Part shown: piece by piece, positions 1 to 12,810 of the stretch | How the letters are laid out: every line of letters begins with the position of its first letter | Position numbering within the stretch: position 1 is the stretch's first letter | Assembly (NCBI GenBank): GCA_017654935.2 | Contig: CM065691.1 | Span: forward strand, 27,038,587 to 27,102,586 | DNA length: 64,000 bases | DNA from: Phymorhynchus buccinoides | Taxonomy: Eukaryota; Mollusca; Gastropoda; Neogastropoda; Raphitomidae | Reading direction: 5' to 3' | Notes under the pieces: model-generated | Databases searched by the model: none | What the model was told of the DNA's origin: nothing | Seen by the model: only the letters and a program-made list of their open reading frames with translations | Made by a program: the position numbers and the translations under genes

Positions 1-1745
1 ATTTATTAAAATTTGGACAACTGTCTAGAACTAGAAGATTTTTAAATATGTTAGTATTTTGTGCTTCTTTCACTTGGACTGGAAGAGCATTCCAAACTTG
101 TGCAATTCGGTTAGAAAGTGAGTTTTTTCTTAAGTTAGTATTGCTGTGTCCCATTAAAATTTTAAATTCAGAATTCCTTGTTTTAATATAGTTAGATAAT
201 TGAAAGACGTTAGTAATATTTATGTTATCAAGGCCATGAAAAATGCTGTAAGTCTCAATTAGGTCCCCTCTAAGTTGTCTGCCTTTTAAAGAATGTAAGT
301 CCAGGTACCTTAAGTCTTTCATTATAATTCATGCCTCTGCATTCTCTTAGTAACCTTGTTGCTCGTCTCTGGACCCTCTCGATGGCCACTGATTGCCTTT
401 TTAAATAAGGATGCCATACCACATTTGCATATTCCACATGGGGTCTCACAAGAGCTTTGTACAATATTAAAAATACAAATTCATTAAGGTAAAAGAAACT
501 TCTTTTTATAAGTCCAATCATTTGATTTGATTTATTAATGACATTATGGATATGAGTATCGAAGGATAACTTACAGTCAAACGTTACTCCCAAGTCTTTT
601 TCACAAACACAGGAATCAATGTTTTGAATGCTATTGTCCATATTCATATAATACTCTTTACCAGGATTCTTTTTACCAATGTGCATGACTTTGCATAAAT
701 TTCGAAACATTAAAGTACTTAAGTAGAGATTCCATGTATTACTAGACCACTCTTGTAAATTATTTAAGTCCTTCTGAATCTGACTATAGTTATCAGTGTT
801 ATTATAGATTTTTGTATCGTCTGAATTTTTTTTACAGATGCTATTTATAAAAATACATAGTAATTAGTATTCAGGGAGATCATTAATAAAAACAGTAAAA
901 AGTACTGGGCCAAGAATACTGCCTTGCGGAATACCACTTACTACTGGAACACTTGCCGATTTGGCCTCATTTACTCTAACCACTTGAGTCCTACCAGAGA
1001 GAAAACTTCTAGTCCAGTTTAAGATTCCACCAGTAATTCCATACGCTTCCATTTTTGTTAATAGTCGTCCATGCGGCACTGTATCAAACGCCTTCCTGAA
1101 ATCCAGGTATATTATATCTACAGTATAAGTATTCCCTTCGTCTGTCAATTTGGTAATGTCCTCAATAACTTCTAAAAGTTGTGTGACACATGATCTGTTG
1201 CGCCTGAAGCCATGCTGACATTCGGCATATAGTTTATTATCCGTTAAATGAGTAACAATTGAGTCTCTTAGTTAATCTTATAAAAGATTCTAAAACATTA
1301 CAATTCAGTGAACACACACAAGTTAGGCTTACTGGCCTATAATTGCCGGGATCAGCCTTGGAACCTTTTTAAAAATTGCTGTTACCTCAGCTTTTTTCCA
1401 GCCATCGGGTAACTCTCCAGATTCAAGTGATTTATTAAAAGATTTACTCAAGGGAAAGGCTAATTCATAGCTTAACTCCTTAAGTACTCTAGGAGGAATC
1501 TGATCAGGGCCTTGTGCCTTTAGGGGATTTAGATCCTGTTGGGTTTTTTTGCACTGCGCATGGGGTTACTCTCAAGTCACATATGGACACATTATTAGAT
1601 TTAGAACAAGCAGTAGGGGTTGGTATGTTAATCAAGTCTTTGCTTTTGAAAACATCAGCAAAAAAATAATTTAAAGTTTCTGCTTTTTCACTATCATCAA
1701 CTCTTTTTAAAACACTGATTCCCACGTTAGCCTTTTGGATTTTGT
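1..1745 (-). mobile_element. LINE (non-LTR retrotransposon) reverse transcriptase fragment, degenerate
   Basis: Read on the minus strand it gives, in order, EKAETLNYFF (about 1690), [14 protein letters not shown] and [14 protein letters not shown] with INDLPEY (1148-864), a decayed YADD site reading NSDDTK (about 820), LGVTFDCKLSFDTHI and LVRPHVEYANVVWHP (710-300), and the C-terminal block around NRIAQVWNALP (130-60). This is the order of a jockey/CR1-like RT. It has several frame breaks and stops and runs off the left edge. Confidence 0.9.
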
Positions 1746-1749
1746 ACCC

Positions 1750-1750
<1 letters not shown>

Positions 1751-1792
<42 letters not shown>
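1751..1792. repeat. (TAC)n microsatellite
   Basis: About 14 uninterrupted TAC units at the 5' edge of the LINE fragment. Confidence 0.97.
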
Positions 1793-1817
1793 ATTTTTCG
1801 GCATTTTCTGGTGATTA

Positions 1818-1920
1818 GTCAATGGCGGTCCTGTCCGTTTTGCTATGCTAAGAAAAATTGTTAAACAAGTTATTTAACAATTTGTCTTAGCATAGCAAAA
1901 CGGACAGGACCGCCATTGAC
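1818..1920. repeat. Foldback element, near-perfect hairpin
   Basis: Arms of about 48 bp (1818-1865 and 1873-1920) are inverted copies around a loop of a few bases. The arm begins GTCAATGGCGGTCCTGTCCG. It is probably a small MITE or foldback unit and codes for nothing. Confidence 0.88.
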
Positions 1921-2603
1921 GCATGCGCAAAACAGGACCTTTGTTGGGTAGACTACATAAGGTGTACTCCTAGTCCTAGGCCAAAATCAGTCTCTCGCTC
2001 TACTACCTCACTACCTCCTTTTCAAAAGGAGGATGTGCAGGTAGTCTTTTGGGAGCGATCCTCCTTGTTAGGCTGTGAGCATCAGTATTTTTTGACTTTG
2101 ATTTATTTTATGATGGTAGTGTAGAAGACTAGAACAGATTATTTTCAGACTTAGGATTTCCAACTATTTCGCTAACATGCTAATTCATTTAGAGCCTAGA
2201 GAGCATGGGAAAGCTTCTTTATAATTCATTATAAAACTGATGACGTCTACAGAAATGATCAAATTGATCTATATCCAAAGTTGGATTCCTGCCAGGTTAA
2301 TAAATCAAGATCTAACTCTAAGTGATAGACTGAACAGTGAATCCATGTGGTTAATTGGAGAGAAAGAGATCTCTAATCTAAGTTCCTTCTACTCCTCAAG
2401 TCCTGCAACCCCCTGTGGCGGTGTATTTTTACCTCTATGAAATTTTTACCTCTAGCCGCGTAGCCAATCAGAATCGTTTGTTTGTCCGCCATTGTGAATC
2501 ATTACGAAACTAAGTGCATGGCTTTGTACATCGATTTCTCTGCAAATATGTAGATTTACACCCTCCTGCTCTATTTCTTGGTTCTTTCCGTTGTTTCAAC
2601 TTC

Positions 2604-2645
2604 GTTAGGGATAGGGTTAGGGTTAGGGATAGGGTTAGGGTTAGT
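2604..2645 (+). repeat. Interstitial telomere-like (TTAGGG)n tract
   Basis: About six GTTAGGG or GATAGGG units in a row. Two further tracts lie in the foldback at 51488-52405. Confidence 0.85.
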
Positions 2646-2762
2646 AGTAATCACATGAGATAAGTAACTGTTCTAATGCGCATGCGCAGAGGTAAATATT
2701 TCATACGACTACTTATTTATCGTGACACCCATTGAGAGGCTGCAAGGCCTGGTCGTCCAAAT

Positions 2763-2791
2763 ACCTGACCTGACCTGACCTGACCTGACCC
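2763..2791 (+). repeat. (TGACC)n tract
   Basis: Five TGACC units; a reverse-orientation counterpart (GGTCA)n is at 10673-10690. Such tails often end retroposons. Confidence 0.7.
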
Positions 2792-3434
2792 CCTTTCAAC
2801 AATCTTTTTTTTTTAATGTGATTTTATTTTCAATCATTGAAATAATTGACTCTCAGATTAGGGAATAGGTATAGGTGCTCTCCCCTAGTTTTCGTCGATA
2901 AATTGCCACAAAAGTGGCCCTTTCGACTAACCCACAGAAACAGAAAGAAACAGAGTGATCAATCTTAATAAATTCTTATTCAATCAATGTGAATGGGTTG
3001 ATCATTCAAACTAGTGTGTAACAGAAACTCGGTGATAAAGTGATAGTGGAAACATGAGCGGAAGGTGGGGTATTTGTTATTAAATTAGCAACTTGCCTTT
3101 TAAAACTCGTCAAAAATGATCGAAACACAACAGGCACACTGGCTTCTATCTCACAACGAAAGCACGTGTGGCTGGTAAACTAGAGTTGTCGTCCGCTGAT
3201 ATCTGAATGTGTCTTTTTAGTGCAATTTGTCGATGTGTAAACAATAACTGAATAAGGCAAAATATTTACAACTACAAGACTAATCTTTCAGTTAGCAACT
3301 TTTTTTTAAAAAGACTTATAGTAACGCATGTAGATGAGGCAACAAAGATAGAAGATTAGCCTAGGGGGGAGAAGATAAAATCCCAATAGTATGAAATAAT
3401 TTACAGCATATGAATGAAAGCTCCATAACTATGG

Positions 3435-4440
3435 GATTCGTCGTGAAATCAACAGGTGGATCACAGACTTCCTCAGAGACAGACGCCAGGCAGTGGTGGT
3501 AAATGGGGTCTCTTCCAGCTTTACTGATGTCCGCTCAGGAGTACCACAAGGCTCAGTCTTAGGACCCTGCCTTTTCTTCTTCTTCGTTTGATCTTCCACC
3601 TTCATTAGTGTACATTAATGATCTGCCTGAGAAGCTGATCATGACATGAATGGCACGGCTCTTAGCTGGTGATACTGCTGTCTACAAGGTTCATGACCAG
3701 CTACAGGATGACCTCCATCGACTCGCTGAGTGGGAGAAGAGCTGGGACATGGTTTTCCACCCTGGCAAGTGTAACACCTTGAGCGTATTAAGAAGCAGAA
3801 AGCCCCGGCAGCATCATTACATACAGCTGCATGGCCACAGCTTGCAAGCAGTCGATTCTCTATCAAGTACCTTGGAGTGACTCTGACAAAGGAGCTGAGC
3901 TGGAAGAAACACGTCGAGAACATCTGCGCGCAAGCCAACAAGACTCTACCGGCTTCCTGAGAAGAAATTTGAAAATCAGCTCCCAGACCATCAGGGAGTT
4001 GGCCTACAAGTCATTCGTCCGTCCGGTCCTAGAGTATGCATCATCAGTCTGGGACCCTCACCAACAACAGGACATCGACAGACTGGAGGCAGTCCAGCGG
4101 CGCGCAGCACGCTTCGTCCTCAGACGTTTTCGAAATACGTCCAGTGTCACTTCAACTGCTTGAACACTGAGCTTGGATGGTCATCACTGCAGCAGCGTCG
4201 ATTTTCCGCAAGGCTTGCGATGCTCTTCAAGCTGCAAGAAGAAGAGGTGTGCATGATTCTGCAACAAAAACTGATACCACCACCACGTCAGCGACGCACT
4301 CACCCACGGCAGCTCTCTCAGATCTTCTGTCGCACTCGATCAGTACCGACAAGCCAGCTTCCTCCCACGTACAATCCGGGACTGGAAGCTGTGCAGGCCA
4401 AGACCATCGACACCTTTGTGTCGATGGTTTCCAAATAGTT
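3435..4440 (+). mobile_element. LINE reverse transcriptase C-terminal half, frameshifted
   Basis: Readable blocks in order: INRWITDFLRDRRQAVVVNG, SGVPQGSVLGPCLF (about 3540), INDLPEKL, WEKSWDMVFHPGKCN (3730), YLGVTLTKELSW (3870), SFVRPVLEYASSVWDP (4010), LEAVQRRAARFV (4085) and LGWSSLQQRR (4160). It spans three frames with stops, so it is a dead copy. Confidence 0.9.
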
Positions 4441-4849
4441 ATCCAGCAACACTCCCCCCTCCCCCCTCCCCAATTCCCTCCACATCTATCCCTCCCCCTG
4501 TATTAAGGCGCTCTTCCGCAGATCCCCAATTTCTACAGTGACAGAATAGTCAAGTTTGACTGTGGTCACTTACAGGAAAGAAGGAAGGAAGAAAGAATGT
4601 GGCAGGTAGAAACACTTATTTGGACATTCATCCGTGTTGGGAAATCTTGATTCAGTTTAGGTGGCTCGATCAGTAGTCTACAGTAGCCATGCAGTCCTCG
4701 ATCACGCTAAGGTCGGACATTAAGAAAAAAACAAAATACTACTAAAACAAAAACTAAAACAAAAAACAGGAGAAATTCGAACTACTGACTCGCTCTCAAC
4801 ACAAAACACAGGTGCGTACAAACACAAAATCTTGTAAAATATTTTATTT

Positions 4850-5000
4850 ACAACTGATGTCGGAAAGCCAACAGCATTCTGGGGTTCCTCTAAGATCAGC
4901 AAAGAAAGCAGCTAAGACCAACGCGAATACCCTTGTGCGGCCACAACTAGAATATATTGCTCAACTGTATGGAACATGCATGGATCATAGATTAATGTAG
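4850..5000 (+). mobile_element. Short LINE reverse transcriptase remnant
   Basis: The conceptual peptide ANTLVRPQLEYIAQLYGT resembles the LVRPxLEYAxxVWDP block of non-LTR RTs. It is only about 150 bp with no other motif. Confidence 0.5.
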
Positions 5001-5168
5001 TGTCCACTGGATGGAACCGTGACCCAGGACCTCTTCTTCTTCTATACCAATAATGTCCACCTGCCGTAACCAGCAATTACTGACATGTACTGGGGCTCAA
5101 AGAATTATGCAGCGCGGGGAAAACAAAAATAAAGATAGATTGATAAGAGGGCGTGCACAGAGACACGA

Positions 5169-5190
5169 GGGGGGGGGGGGGGGGGGGGGG
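5169..5190. repeat. Poly-G tract
   Basis: More than 20 consecutive G, followed by TGTGTGTG. Length is likely to be unreliable in assembly. Confidence 0.95.
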
Positions 5191-5194
5191 TGTG

Positions 5195-5700
5195 TGTTTT
5201 TTATTCAAGGAGCTTCAGCACCTTCGAGATGAAGGAGCTGAGCGTGGGTGACTGGACGGTATCTGGTGGTAGGGAGTTCCAGAATCAGTCCCGATGGTTC
5301 GGGGGAAGAAAGAGTTGTGGTTTTGTCTTCTGCTGCTGGGGGGCAGGGGTTTGAGGGCGCTGCATCTCACACATGCCAGTCCATTTGTGATCTTATAATA
5401 TATAGATCACGGATAGCCTGGAAGCGTGGTGGCTGTCGGACAGCGATGGCCATTGTAGCTGGTGGAGCATGGTGCTGACACTGGATGTATTTCTGTGCCT
5501 GTTTAGCACGTATCTTACCGCCCTGCGTTGGACCTTCTGTAGGTCAGAGATCTGCCTGTCGGTGTGCAGGTCCCATACTGCGCTTGCATATTCAATAATC
5601 CATGGGCATGACCATGGCTTTGTAGTCTAGCTCCTTGGTAGCCGTGGAGCACATGCACCTTCAGGTTTTTTCTTAAGAAGCCCGGAGCTCTGTAGGCTTT
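5195..5700 (-). mobile_element. LINE reverse transcriptase C-terminal remnant
   Basis: The minus strand reads, with frameshifts, LRKNLKV, ELDYKAMVMP, EYASAVWDLHTDRQI, LQKVQRRAVRYV and WNSLPPDTVQS, the usual ending of a non-LTR RT. Confidence 0.75.
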
Positions 5701-6184
5701 GGCGCAGGTAGCTGAGATGTAGGGATCTATGCAGCTCCCTGGACCCCGCGGACCCCACCCCCACCCCCTTACAAATTATTTGGTCCGCCCCTGATAATTG
5801 TTTGCTGGTGTCTCTGCAGCTGGTGTATTGGACCAACAACCCTTTCTTTGCCACTCTTCTCTTCCACTGAGACTGGCAGGCCTGGTGATTACGGATGATG
5901 GTTTGGGTTTGCTTCTCTGTTGATCACTTGGAGAACTGCTCCATTTTGCTGCCTACTTTGGAGAAAATCAGTGTCAGCCTTCTCATTTCTTGTGACCCCA
6001 TAACGATTGTTCCAGATGTATGGTGCTTGGAAACGAAAAGATATGTTTCAAACTGTTTTGTACTTGGACTGAGACAGGTTTGCAGAGAAGTTTTAGGTTG
6101 CTTGATCTTATTGTTATAATGTGCACTTTTCGTTCAATTTGGACACTAAAAGTACACCATATTATCATTATTATTATTATTATA
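5700..6184. other. No gene; unclassified intergenic DNA
   Basis: No coding signal was seen. The stretch ends in a short (ATT)n run at 6165-6181 just before the foldback element H. Confidence 0.5.
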
Positions 6185-6396
6185 GGGGAAGACGGGGTAA
6201 AAAGCGCATGGGCGGGTAAGAAGCCCACCCCAATTATCATGAAATGAAGCAAATTTCAGTCTCATTTTGCCCATAAGACGAGCGTTAATATCTAGCATTC
6301 GTCTCATGGGCAAATTTGACTGAAATTTTCTTTATTTCATGAGATAATTGGGGTGGGCTTCTTACCCGCCCATGCGCTTTTTACCCCGTCTTCCCC
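6185..6396. mobile_element. Foldback MITE H, copy 1
   Basis: Terminal inverted repeats of about 60 bp begin AGGGGAAGACGGGGTAAAAA and close with the reverse complement ending at 6396. The interior is a second imperfect dyad around TTTCAGTC. A second copy starts at 63977. Confidence 0.88.
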
Positions 6397-6903
6397 TAAG
6401 CACCAAATAAACCACCCCACATGGCCCTGTGGTTCCTTGGAGAGAGAAAGATTTCAATATATTATTTCCCTCCCACTAAGTCCTGTAACCCTCCATTCCT
6501 ATGCCCTTCCCACAGACGGGAAAGCACAGGGAAATCTGAAGCATTGAGGAGCCGCGCAGCCTGGGCTTATGGATTTCAGTGTCAATCAGCGAAATTGTGG
6601 TACAATTTTTCAGCGTGTGATCTTGCGCAGAGTAGAAGGAAGAGCCACAAGAGCGCGAACTCACAACTTGGTTGAATATCAGGGCAGATAACTAAACTAA
6701 TCCAAGAGACCGTGGTCATAAATAAGAACTCGCGGTCTCTTTGTGGCAACTGATAATTTATTCAGTCAAACAATGACCATGGTCTGAAACATAGGAAACA
6801 GAAAAGAACAATATTCATTATCATCTAAAAGTGATTTCTTTGTATGTCATCAGAAAGTGGCTACAGAGTGAAGAGAATGGGACCTAACACTGATCCCTGT
6901 GGA

Positions 6904-7900
<997 letters not shown>

Positions 7901-7904
7901 ATGG

Positions 7905-8079
7905 CTGGTACCCACGTGTCGTCATATCCGGCCACAAGGAGCGTGCCATATTATGGGAGACCGCCATCTTAGTCAGTAACTTTGTTTGAAAAATGCCAGA
8001 TCGATGCTGTTTACACACAAATCTGACTAAGATGGCGACACTTCTGTTGGATGCGCACGCAGGTGGGGGGGAGCCATTG
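7905..8079. repeat. Repeat L, copy 1
   Basis: About 175 bp containing TCATATCCGGCCACAAGGA and an internal dyad GACCGCCATCTTAGTCAG / CTGACTAAGATGGCGAC. A close copy lies at 56349-56541 in the same orientation. Confidence 0.85.
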
Positions 8080-8165
8080 TAAAACTAACACAAGAAAATA
8101 TTCTTTTACTTACAGATTCGTAAGATAAGTTCTATTCCGTATTCGCCACCTCCTTACCACTCAGG

Positions 8166-8885
8166 CAACACAAACTCTCGTCTGTTCTCTCGTCTTGTCT
8201 AGGCTAGACTATTGTAACTCTCTGTTATTTGGTTGCCCGCAGTCCTCAATCCAGAAACTTCAGAAAGTTCAGAACGCAGCTGCAAGATTGATTTTCAAAG
8301 CAAAAAAGACACAGCATATCACCCCGCTACTTCACACTCTTCACTGGCTTCCAATTTATGCTCGAATTCAGTACAAGGTCGCATGCCTCACCTTCAACTC
8401 TATTAATGGAACTGCCCCTCAGTATCTCACTGACATTGTACAAACCTACACTCCCACCCGACATCTCAGATCTTCCTCCGACTCATGCCTGCTCTCCACT
8501 CCCCGTATTAAAACTAAATCCTTCGGTGAATCTTCTTTCTCGTACTCTGCTCCCTCGGTCTGGAATAGCACCACACAGTGTTCGCAGTCTTTCAAAACTT
8601 CTCTGAAAACTCATCAAACCTCATACTCTCACCTCTAATCCACATAGTCCTTGATGATATTACCCTGCAGTATGTGTGTGTGCGAGAGAGATTAATACAT
8701 GCATTTTGTATGAACAGTCTCACTTATTTTTAATGTTTATATTCATTGATACTTGTCTTCATGTTGATTATTCTTGGCTTGGTGTTTATCTGTATGTTAG
8801 TGTTTAGGCCTTTGTCCAGCGCTTTGAGCACCCTGCAAAGGGAGTTAAGCGCTCTATAAATAACCATTATTATTATTATTATTAC
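8166..8885 (+). mobile_element. CR1/L2-like LINE 3' end with RT C-terminus and (ATT)n tail
   Basis: An open stretch at 8195-8638 reads SRLDYCNSLLFGCPQSSIQK, LQKVQNAAARLIF, HWLPIYARIQYKV and SFSYSAPSVWN, the C-terminus of CR1/L2-type RTs. It is followed by a 3' UTR ending GCGCTCTATAAATAACC and (ATT)n at 8868-8884, the usual tail of this clade. Confidence 0.88.
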
Positions 8886-9111
8886 TAACGGCTATATTAT
8901 TTTTGTCCCTATTCCTAATCCTAATCCTGTGTCAGGCTGTGTGGGATCCATACTGGTACCCATCCATACAGCAAACACTGAAACAGGACCTTTCCTTCAA
9001 GCAACCACAATCATTTGCTGATTATTCTGTCACTGTAAATTCAGGGGGATCTACGGAAAATATGCGCAAAATACTTTGGCCCTAATCTATAAGTAAGAAG
9101 AAGAGAGAGAA

Positions 9112-9128
9112 AGGGGGGGGGGGGGGGA
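9112..9128. repeat. Poly-G tract
   Basis: About 16 consecutive G after a GAGAGA run. Confidence 0.9.
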
Positions 9129-9179
9129 TAATGGGCAGATTACATATAAGATAATCACCACCACTCTATTCTACGTGAC

Positions 9180-9480
9180 CCAACCAGTCAGGGACCGTTC
9201 AGCGGAACCCCAACATGATGCCGAATCAGACAGGAACCACCTAAGCTACTGAAGGGGAATGGGGGGAGGGTGAAGCGTTATGGTTATTGAGAGACAGTTG
9301 ACCTAGACACAAAGGTGTCCAGAGTCTCTGCCTCAACAGCCTGATCGGAGAGGTCATTCCATGCTTTGATGGTTCGGGGTAGGAAGCTGGCCTGCCGGTA
9401 CTTTGTCTTACAGAAGATGAGGGCCAGCTGTTTGGCGTTCAGGTGCCGGAGTGAGTTTCTCTTTAAGTCTCTTCATTGAC
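9180..9480 (-). mobile_element. LINE C-terminal remnant
   Basis: The minus strand reads AWNDLSDQAVEAETLDTFV, the WN-L-P-like terminal block of non-LTR RT ORFs, followed by a decayed 3' UTR. Confidence 0.65.
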
Positions 9481-9529
9481 ACAAAATCTAAATCTGGAGG
9501 ACATAGATAGACAGACTGGAATGGACCCA

Positions 9530-10330
9530 GAGCCTCAGAGGCAGGCAGCATGCTTCATTGCAAAGGACTACAAGTCTAAGACCCCAGGCTGTGTGACAAA
9601 GATGCTTGCAGACTTAGGCATCCAAACGCTGGAAGAACGGTGCAGACAGTAGCGTCCAAACCTGCTGTACAAGATTGCTGAGGGCCAGATTCCAGCATTA
9701 CCACCCAAGGCCTTTTTAGTCCAGTCACCTCTGAGTCTGACTGCAGAAGGATCAAGCCAACACATTTCAAGGACTTTGAGTTTGATAGTGATAACATCAT
9801 GATCAGGCAGGCACTAAACAATTCTTGAGGCTTCAAAGTCAGACCAAGCCATACAGAACAGTATAAGAACTCATATTTTGTCAGGACAGTTGTGGAATGG
9901 AATCAGATGACTGACGCCTCCATCGAAGCAGGCCCCGCCAGCGCAGCATCATCAGCGCTGGGCGGTCCACCAGGGCCTGCACCAACTAAAAACTAAGTTA
10001 GGGGTTAGGGGCCATAGACCTATAATGTGGCGGTACCATAGCCAATGAGGTTTAACCGAGGTGTGGTTACCGCTACACCTATCTATAGTTAAAAACTCGG
10101 GATTTTACTGGTGTTACCTCCAGGCATTGCAGCCAGTATTGTTCCCACCATCTTTGTATTTACAAAATGTCCCTGTGTCTATGACCGAGTGGACGTAAAA
10201 CATCATTTTCATCAGGGGCCATAGACCAGAGTAGTGGTAAATGAAGGGCAGGTGCTGTGCCGGTTGGGGTTTGTCCCCGGTGACCGCTACGGTAGCCGGA
10301 TTGGTCTTGCCTGGATAATATGAAAGAAAG
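9530..10330 (+). mobile_element. LINE C-terminus and 3' UTR remnant
   Basis: The plus strand gives, with stops and shifts, KTPGCVTKMLADLGIQTLEE, LLYKIAEGQIPALPPKAF and VEWNQMTDASIEAG. The following 10000-10330 has the ACCATAGCCAATGAGG type of UTR; related text recurs near 27640-27770. Confidence 0.8.
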
Positions 10331-10351
10331 GACTATGGCAAATAAAAAGAC

Positions 10352-10550
10352 AGGCTGTCATTACCATCAAGACAGCAACTTTAACTCTTTCTGTGTCAGT
10401 ACCATCAAGACAAATTTTAATTTCCTTGTATCATGATTACCATCAAGACAGAAATTTGTAAAGCCTTAATCAAGTTAATGTCATTAACATCAAGACATTA
10501 ATTTCAAATCCTTTGTGTCATTACCATCAAGGCATCAATTTTAACTCTCA
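10352..10550. repeat. Degenerate tandem repeat, unit about 55 bp
   Basis: Five units share the core TTACCATCAAGACA followed by TTTAA-rich spacers. No coding potential. Confidence 0.7.
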
Positions 10551-11159
10551 ATGTGCTCTCCAAATCCGTTGTGTATATATATAGCCTTCATAGGCTCCTA
10601 CAACGTACTAAATCCAGATCCAGATCCAGATCCAGAACCTTCACTGGCTTCAGCACAGAATGAGATTCTGAACAGGTCAGGTCAGGTCAAATAGGTAGGT
10701 AGATTAGGGCTATTTATAGGCCTTGCGTCCCTTTTACTTTTACTCGCGGTCTTGAATTTTTTTAAATTTCTGTTTTTATTAATTAAAGTGGTTTGCGTCT
10801 CCTTAAAATAAAGCTAATCAAAAAGTAATTTTTATTTTTTATTTTTTAGGAATGGCTTTGTTTATTCATCAAAACTTTTAGATTTTGTTTTCAAATTTGG
10901 GTTTTCGTCCAAAAGATTTTTGAGTTTGTTAATGTTTAATTTGTTAGGACATTAGGCCTCGCGGCCTCTTCATTGTCCTTTAATTTTTGTTTGAACTTTT
11001 TCACGGCTGAATGAAAGGTTTTTATATTTTGATTTTGGCAAATCTGTCTTTTATTTTTAGTCATGCTCATATTGCAGTCAGTCTTCAGCGAAGGCAAAGA
11101 GTACTCTAGGGACGAGTTCAAAGATAAGTGCAAGATGGAGCCAGTAGACTGCCCTGTAC
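10551..11159. other. No gene; intergenic DNA with short repeats
   Basis: Holds (ATCCAG)n at about 10611-10636, a (GGTCA)n run near 10675 and AT-rich DNA. No coding signal was recognised. Confidence 0.4.
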
Positions 11160-11570
11160 TGGAATAAATTCAAATTTCTGAGGATGGAGTGAGACAACTG
11201 TCACAAAACACCCTCTGTCACAAGACAGTGGAATCAAATCAGGACCAATCAGTCCTTCAACATGATCTTTATCATGGCAGAATGGGAGGGAAAATGGAGG
11301 ATGAATTTCCACCCAGAGAAATGCCAATCCATGCATGTGGCAAGAAAGAAGAATGTGCAAGCCAGCAAGTATCACCTTCATGGCCAGACGCTGCAAACTG
11401 TGGAGGAAGCAAAATACCTGGGTGTCACAATATCAAAAGATCTTACCTGGGACACCCACATCACCAACATAACAAACAAGGCCAACAAAACCCTCAGTTT
11501 TCTCTGCAGAAACATGAAAGTAGGCTCTGTAGCTGTTAAGGAAACAGCCTACAACTACAACTTGTACAAC
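11160..11570 (+). mobile_element. LINE reverse transcriptase fragment
   Basis: Reads EWEGKWRMNFHPEKCQSM (about 11280), AKYLGVTISKDLTWDTHI (11405) and ANKTLSFLCRNMKV. This is the LGVxxxxxLxWxxHI region of a jockey-like RT, truncated on both sides. Confidence 0.82.
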
Positions 11571-11699
11571 TACAAGGCTGGTTTTTTTGTGAGACTAAAA
11601 AGAGGTATAAAGAACATTATTGATTCATCAGATTCTACTAACTTGATTACCATACATGTTTATGTATACTTTTTGGTAGAGGCTGTTGTTATGAGTTCA

Positions 11700-12450
11700 T
11701 AACCTGCATACTCTAGGCTATGGTTACACCTGGGGCTTAGTCATGCGGCAAAATGTTTGCGCTTATGCATTGAAAAACTTCATAAAATGAACTCTAGCAT
11801 GTTCCTAACCATGTCCTTTTATCCAAACCTTGATATGTTAAATATACAAAATTTTGAAAATGGATTTGTTGACATAAATTATAAAATTCAAGTAGCAAGA
11901 GTTGTGATTGTAGGAAATAAAGTCACAGGGAAAAAAGTCACGGAAGAAAAATCACAAAAATTGACAGAAGAAAGTCACAGAAAACATCTTGCTACATTGT
12001 TACTCTCACTGTGGTTTCTTCTGCCTGGAATTGCCAAATTGATGGAGAGTAATTGTCCGACAAGGTTGTGGAACTTGTTACTCCAGTTTTCACAGAGGTT
12101 CAGTTCCTGTTCCAAGTGGATTGAAATCACCTTTATTGCTCTGGATCATATTCATGCTGCTACAAAAGTACAAATTGGATGTCTTATAGTTTACACCCCC
12201 CCACCCCCACTTCCCACCACTCAAATTTTCGCATTAAAAAGTTTAACTGAGAAGCAACATTCAGCCATACTCAGGAAAGGGATATATGGTTAGGATTACT
12301 TAGCCTAGGATAATTTTCATTCAACTAAAAAAGAAGCAGACTTTGATATTGAGTGCTGTAAGCATGAGGGTGGGGTGGGGTGGGGTGGGGTGGGGTGATG
12401 TATCTGAAGTTTATGCCAAATCATAGATTTATGTTTTCTTCCCACTATCC
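11700..12450. other. No gene recognised; region upstream of PFAS
   Basis: There is an open frame of 178 codons at 11757-12293, but its composition and lack of motifs give no support for a protein. (GGGGT)n lies at 12368-12397. A PFAS promoter may lie in or upstream of this region, but none can be named. Confidence 0.35.
12368..12397 (+). repeat. (GGGGT)n tract
   Basis: Five GGGGT units about 100 bp before the PFAS start codon. Confidence 0.9.
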
Positions 12451-12502
12451 AGCAGACCCACTTCAGGAGACACTAAAAGTAAAAGGGTGAAAGTCTGAAA
12501 CC
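12451..12502 (+). other. PFAS: PFAS 5' UTR part of the first coding exon, probably preceded by an intron
   Basis: A pyrimidine-rich tract followed by CCAGCAG ends at 12455 and looks like a 3' splice site, so the ATG exon probably begins near 12453-12456 and a non-coding first exon and promoter lie further upstream. The in-frame stop at 12488-12490 shows this stretch is untranslated. No promoter could be identified. Confidence 0.4.
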
Positions 12503-12653
12503 ATGCCGGAACTCACGCGTCTGTACCGCCAACCTGGGCTGACTGGCAACAGTTTGGAGAATGCTGTGACAAAAATTACATCAGTGCTGGGGAATGGTGC
12601 ATATGAGAGCCTTGGCACTGAGCTGTGCTTTTATGTGGAGACGGATGGCAAAG
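12503..12653 (+). CDS. PFAS: PFAS coding exon 1
   Basis: Residues 1-50, beginning [12 protein letters not shown] and ending with YVETDGK. The donor is AAG|GTTAGT, phase 1. It covers the start of the PurS-like N-terminal domain, the least conserved part of the enzyme. Confidence 0.88.
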
Positions 12654-12685
12654 GTTAGTTGTTAGTAGACTTTAGAGAAGGAGGT

Positions 12686-12744
<59 letters not shown>

Positions 12745-12763
12745 ACTGTGTGTGTGTGTGTGA

Positions 12764-12810
<47 letters not shown>

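Noticed and set aside
11757..12293. 178-codon open frame upstream of PFAS
   Set aside because: No motif, low-complexity and AT-biased codons, no splice or translation context. It could be chance in AT-rich DNA.
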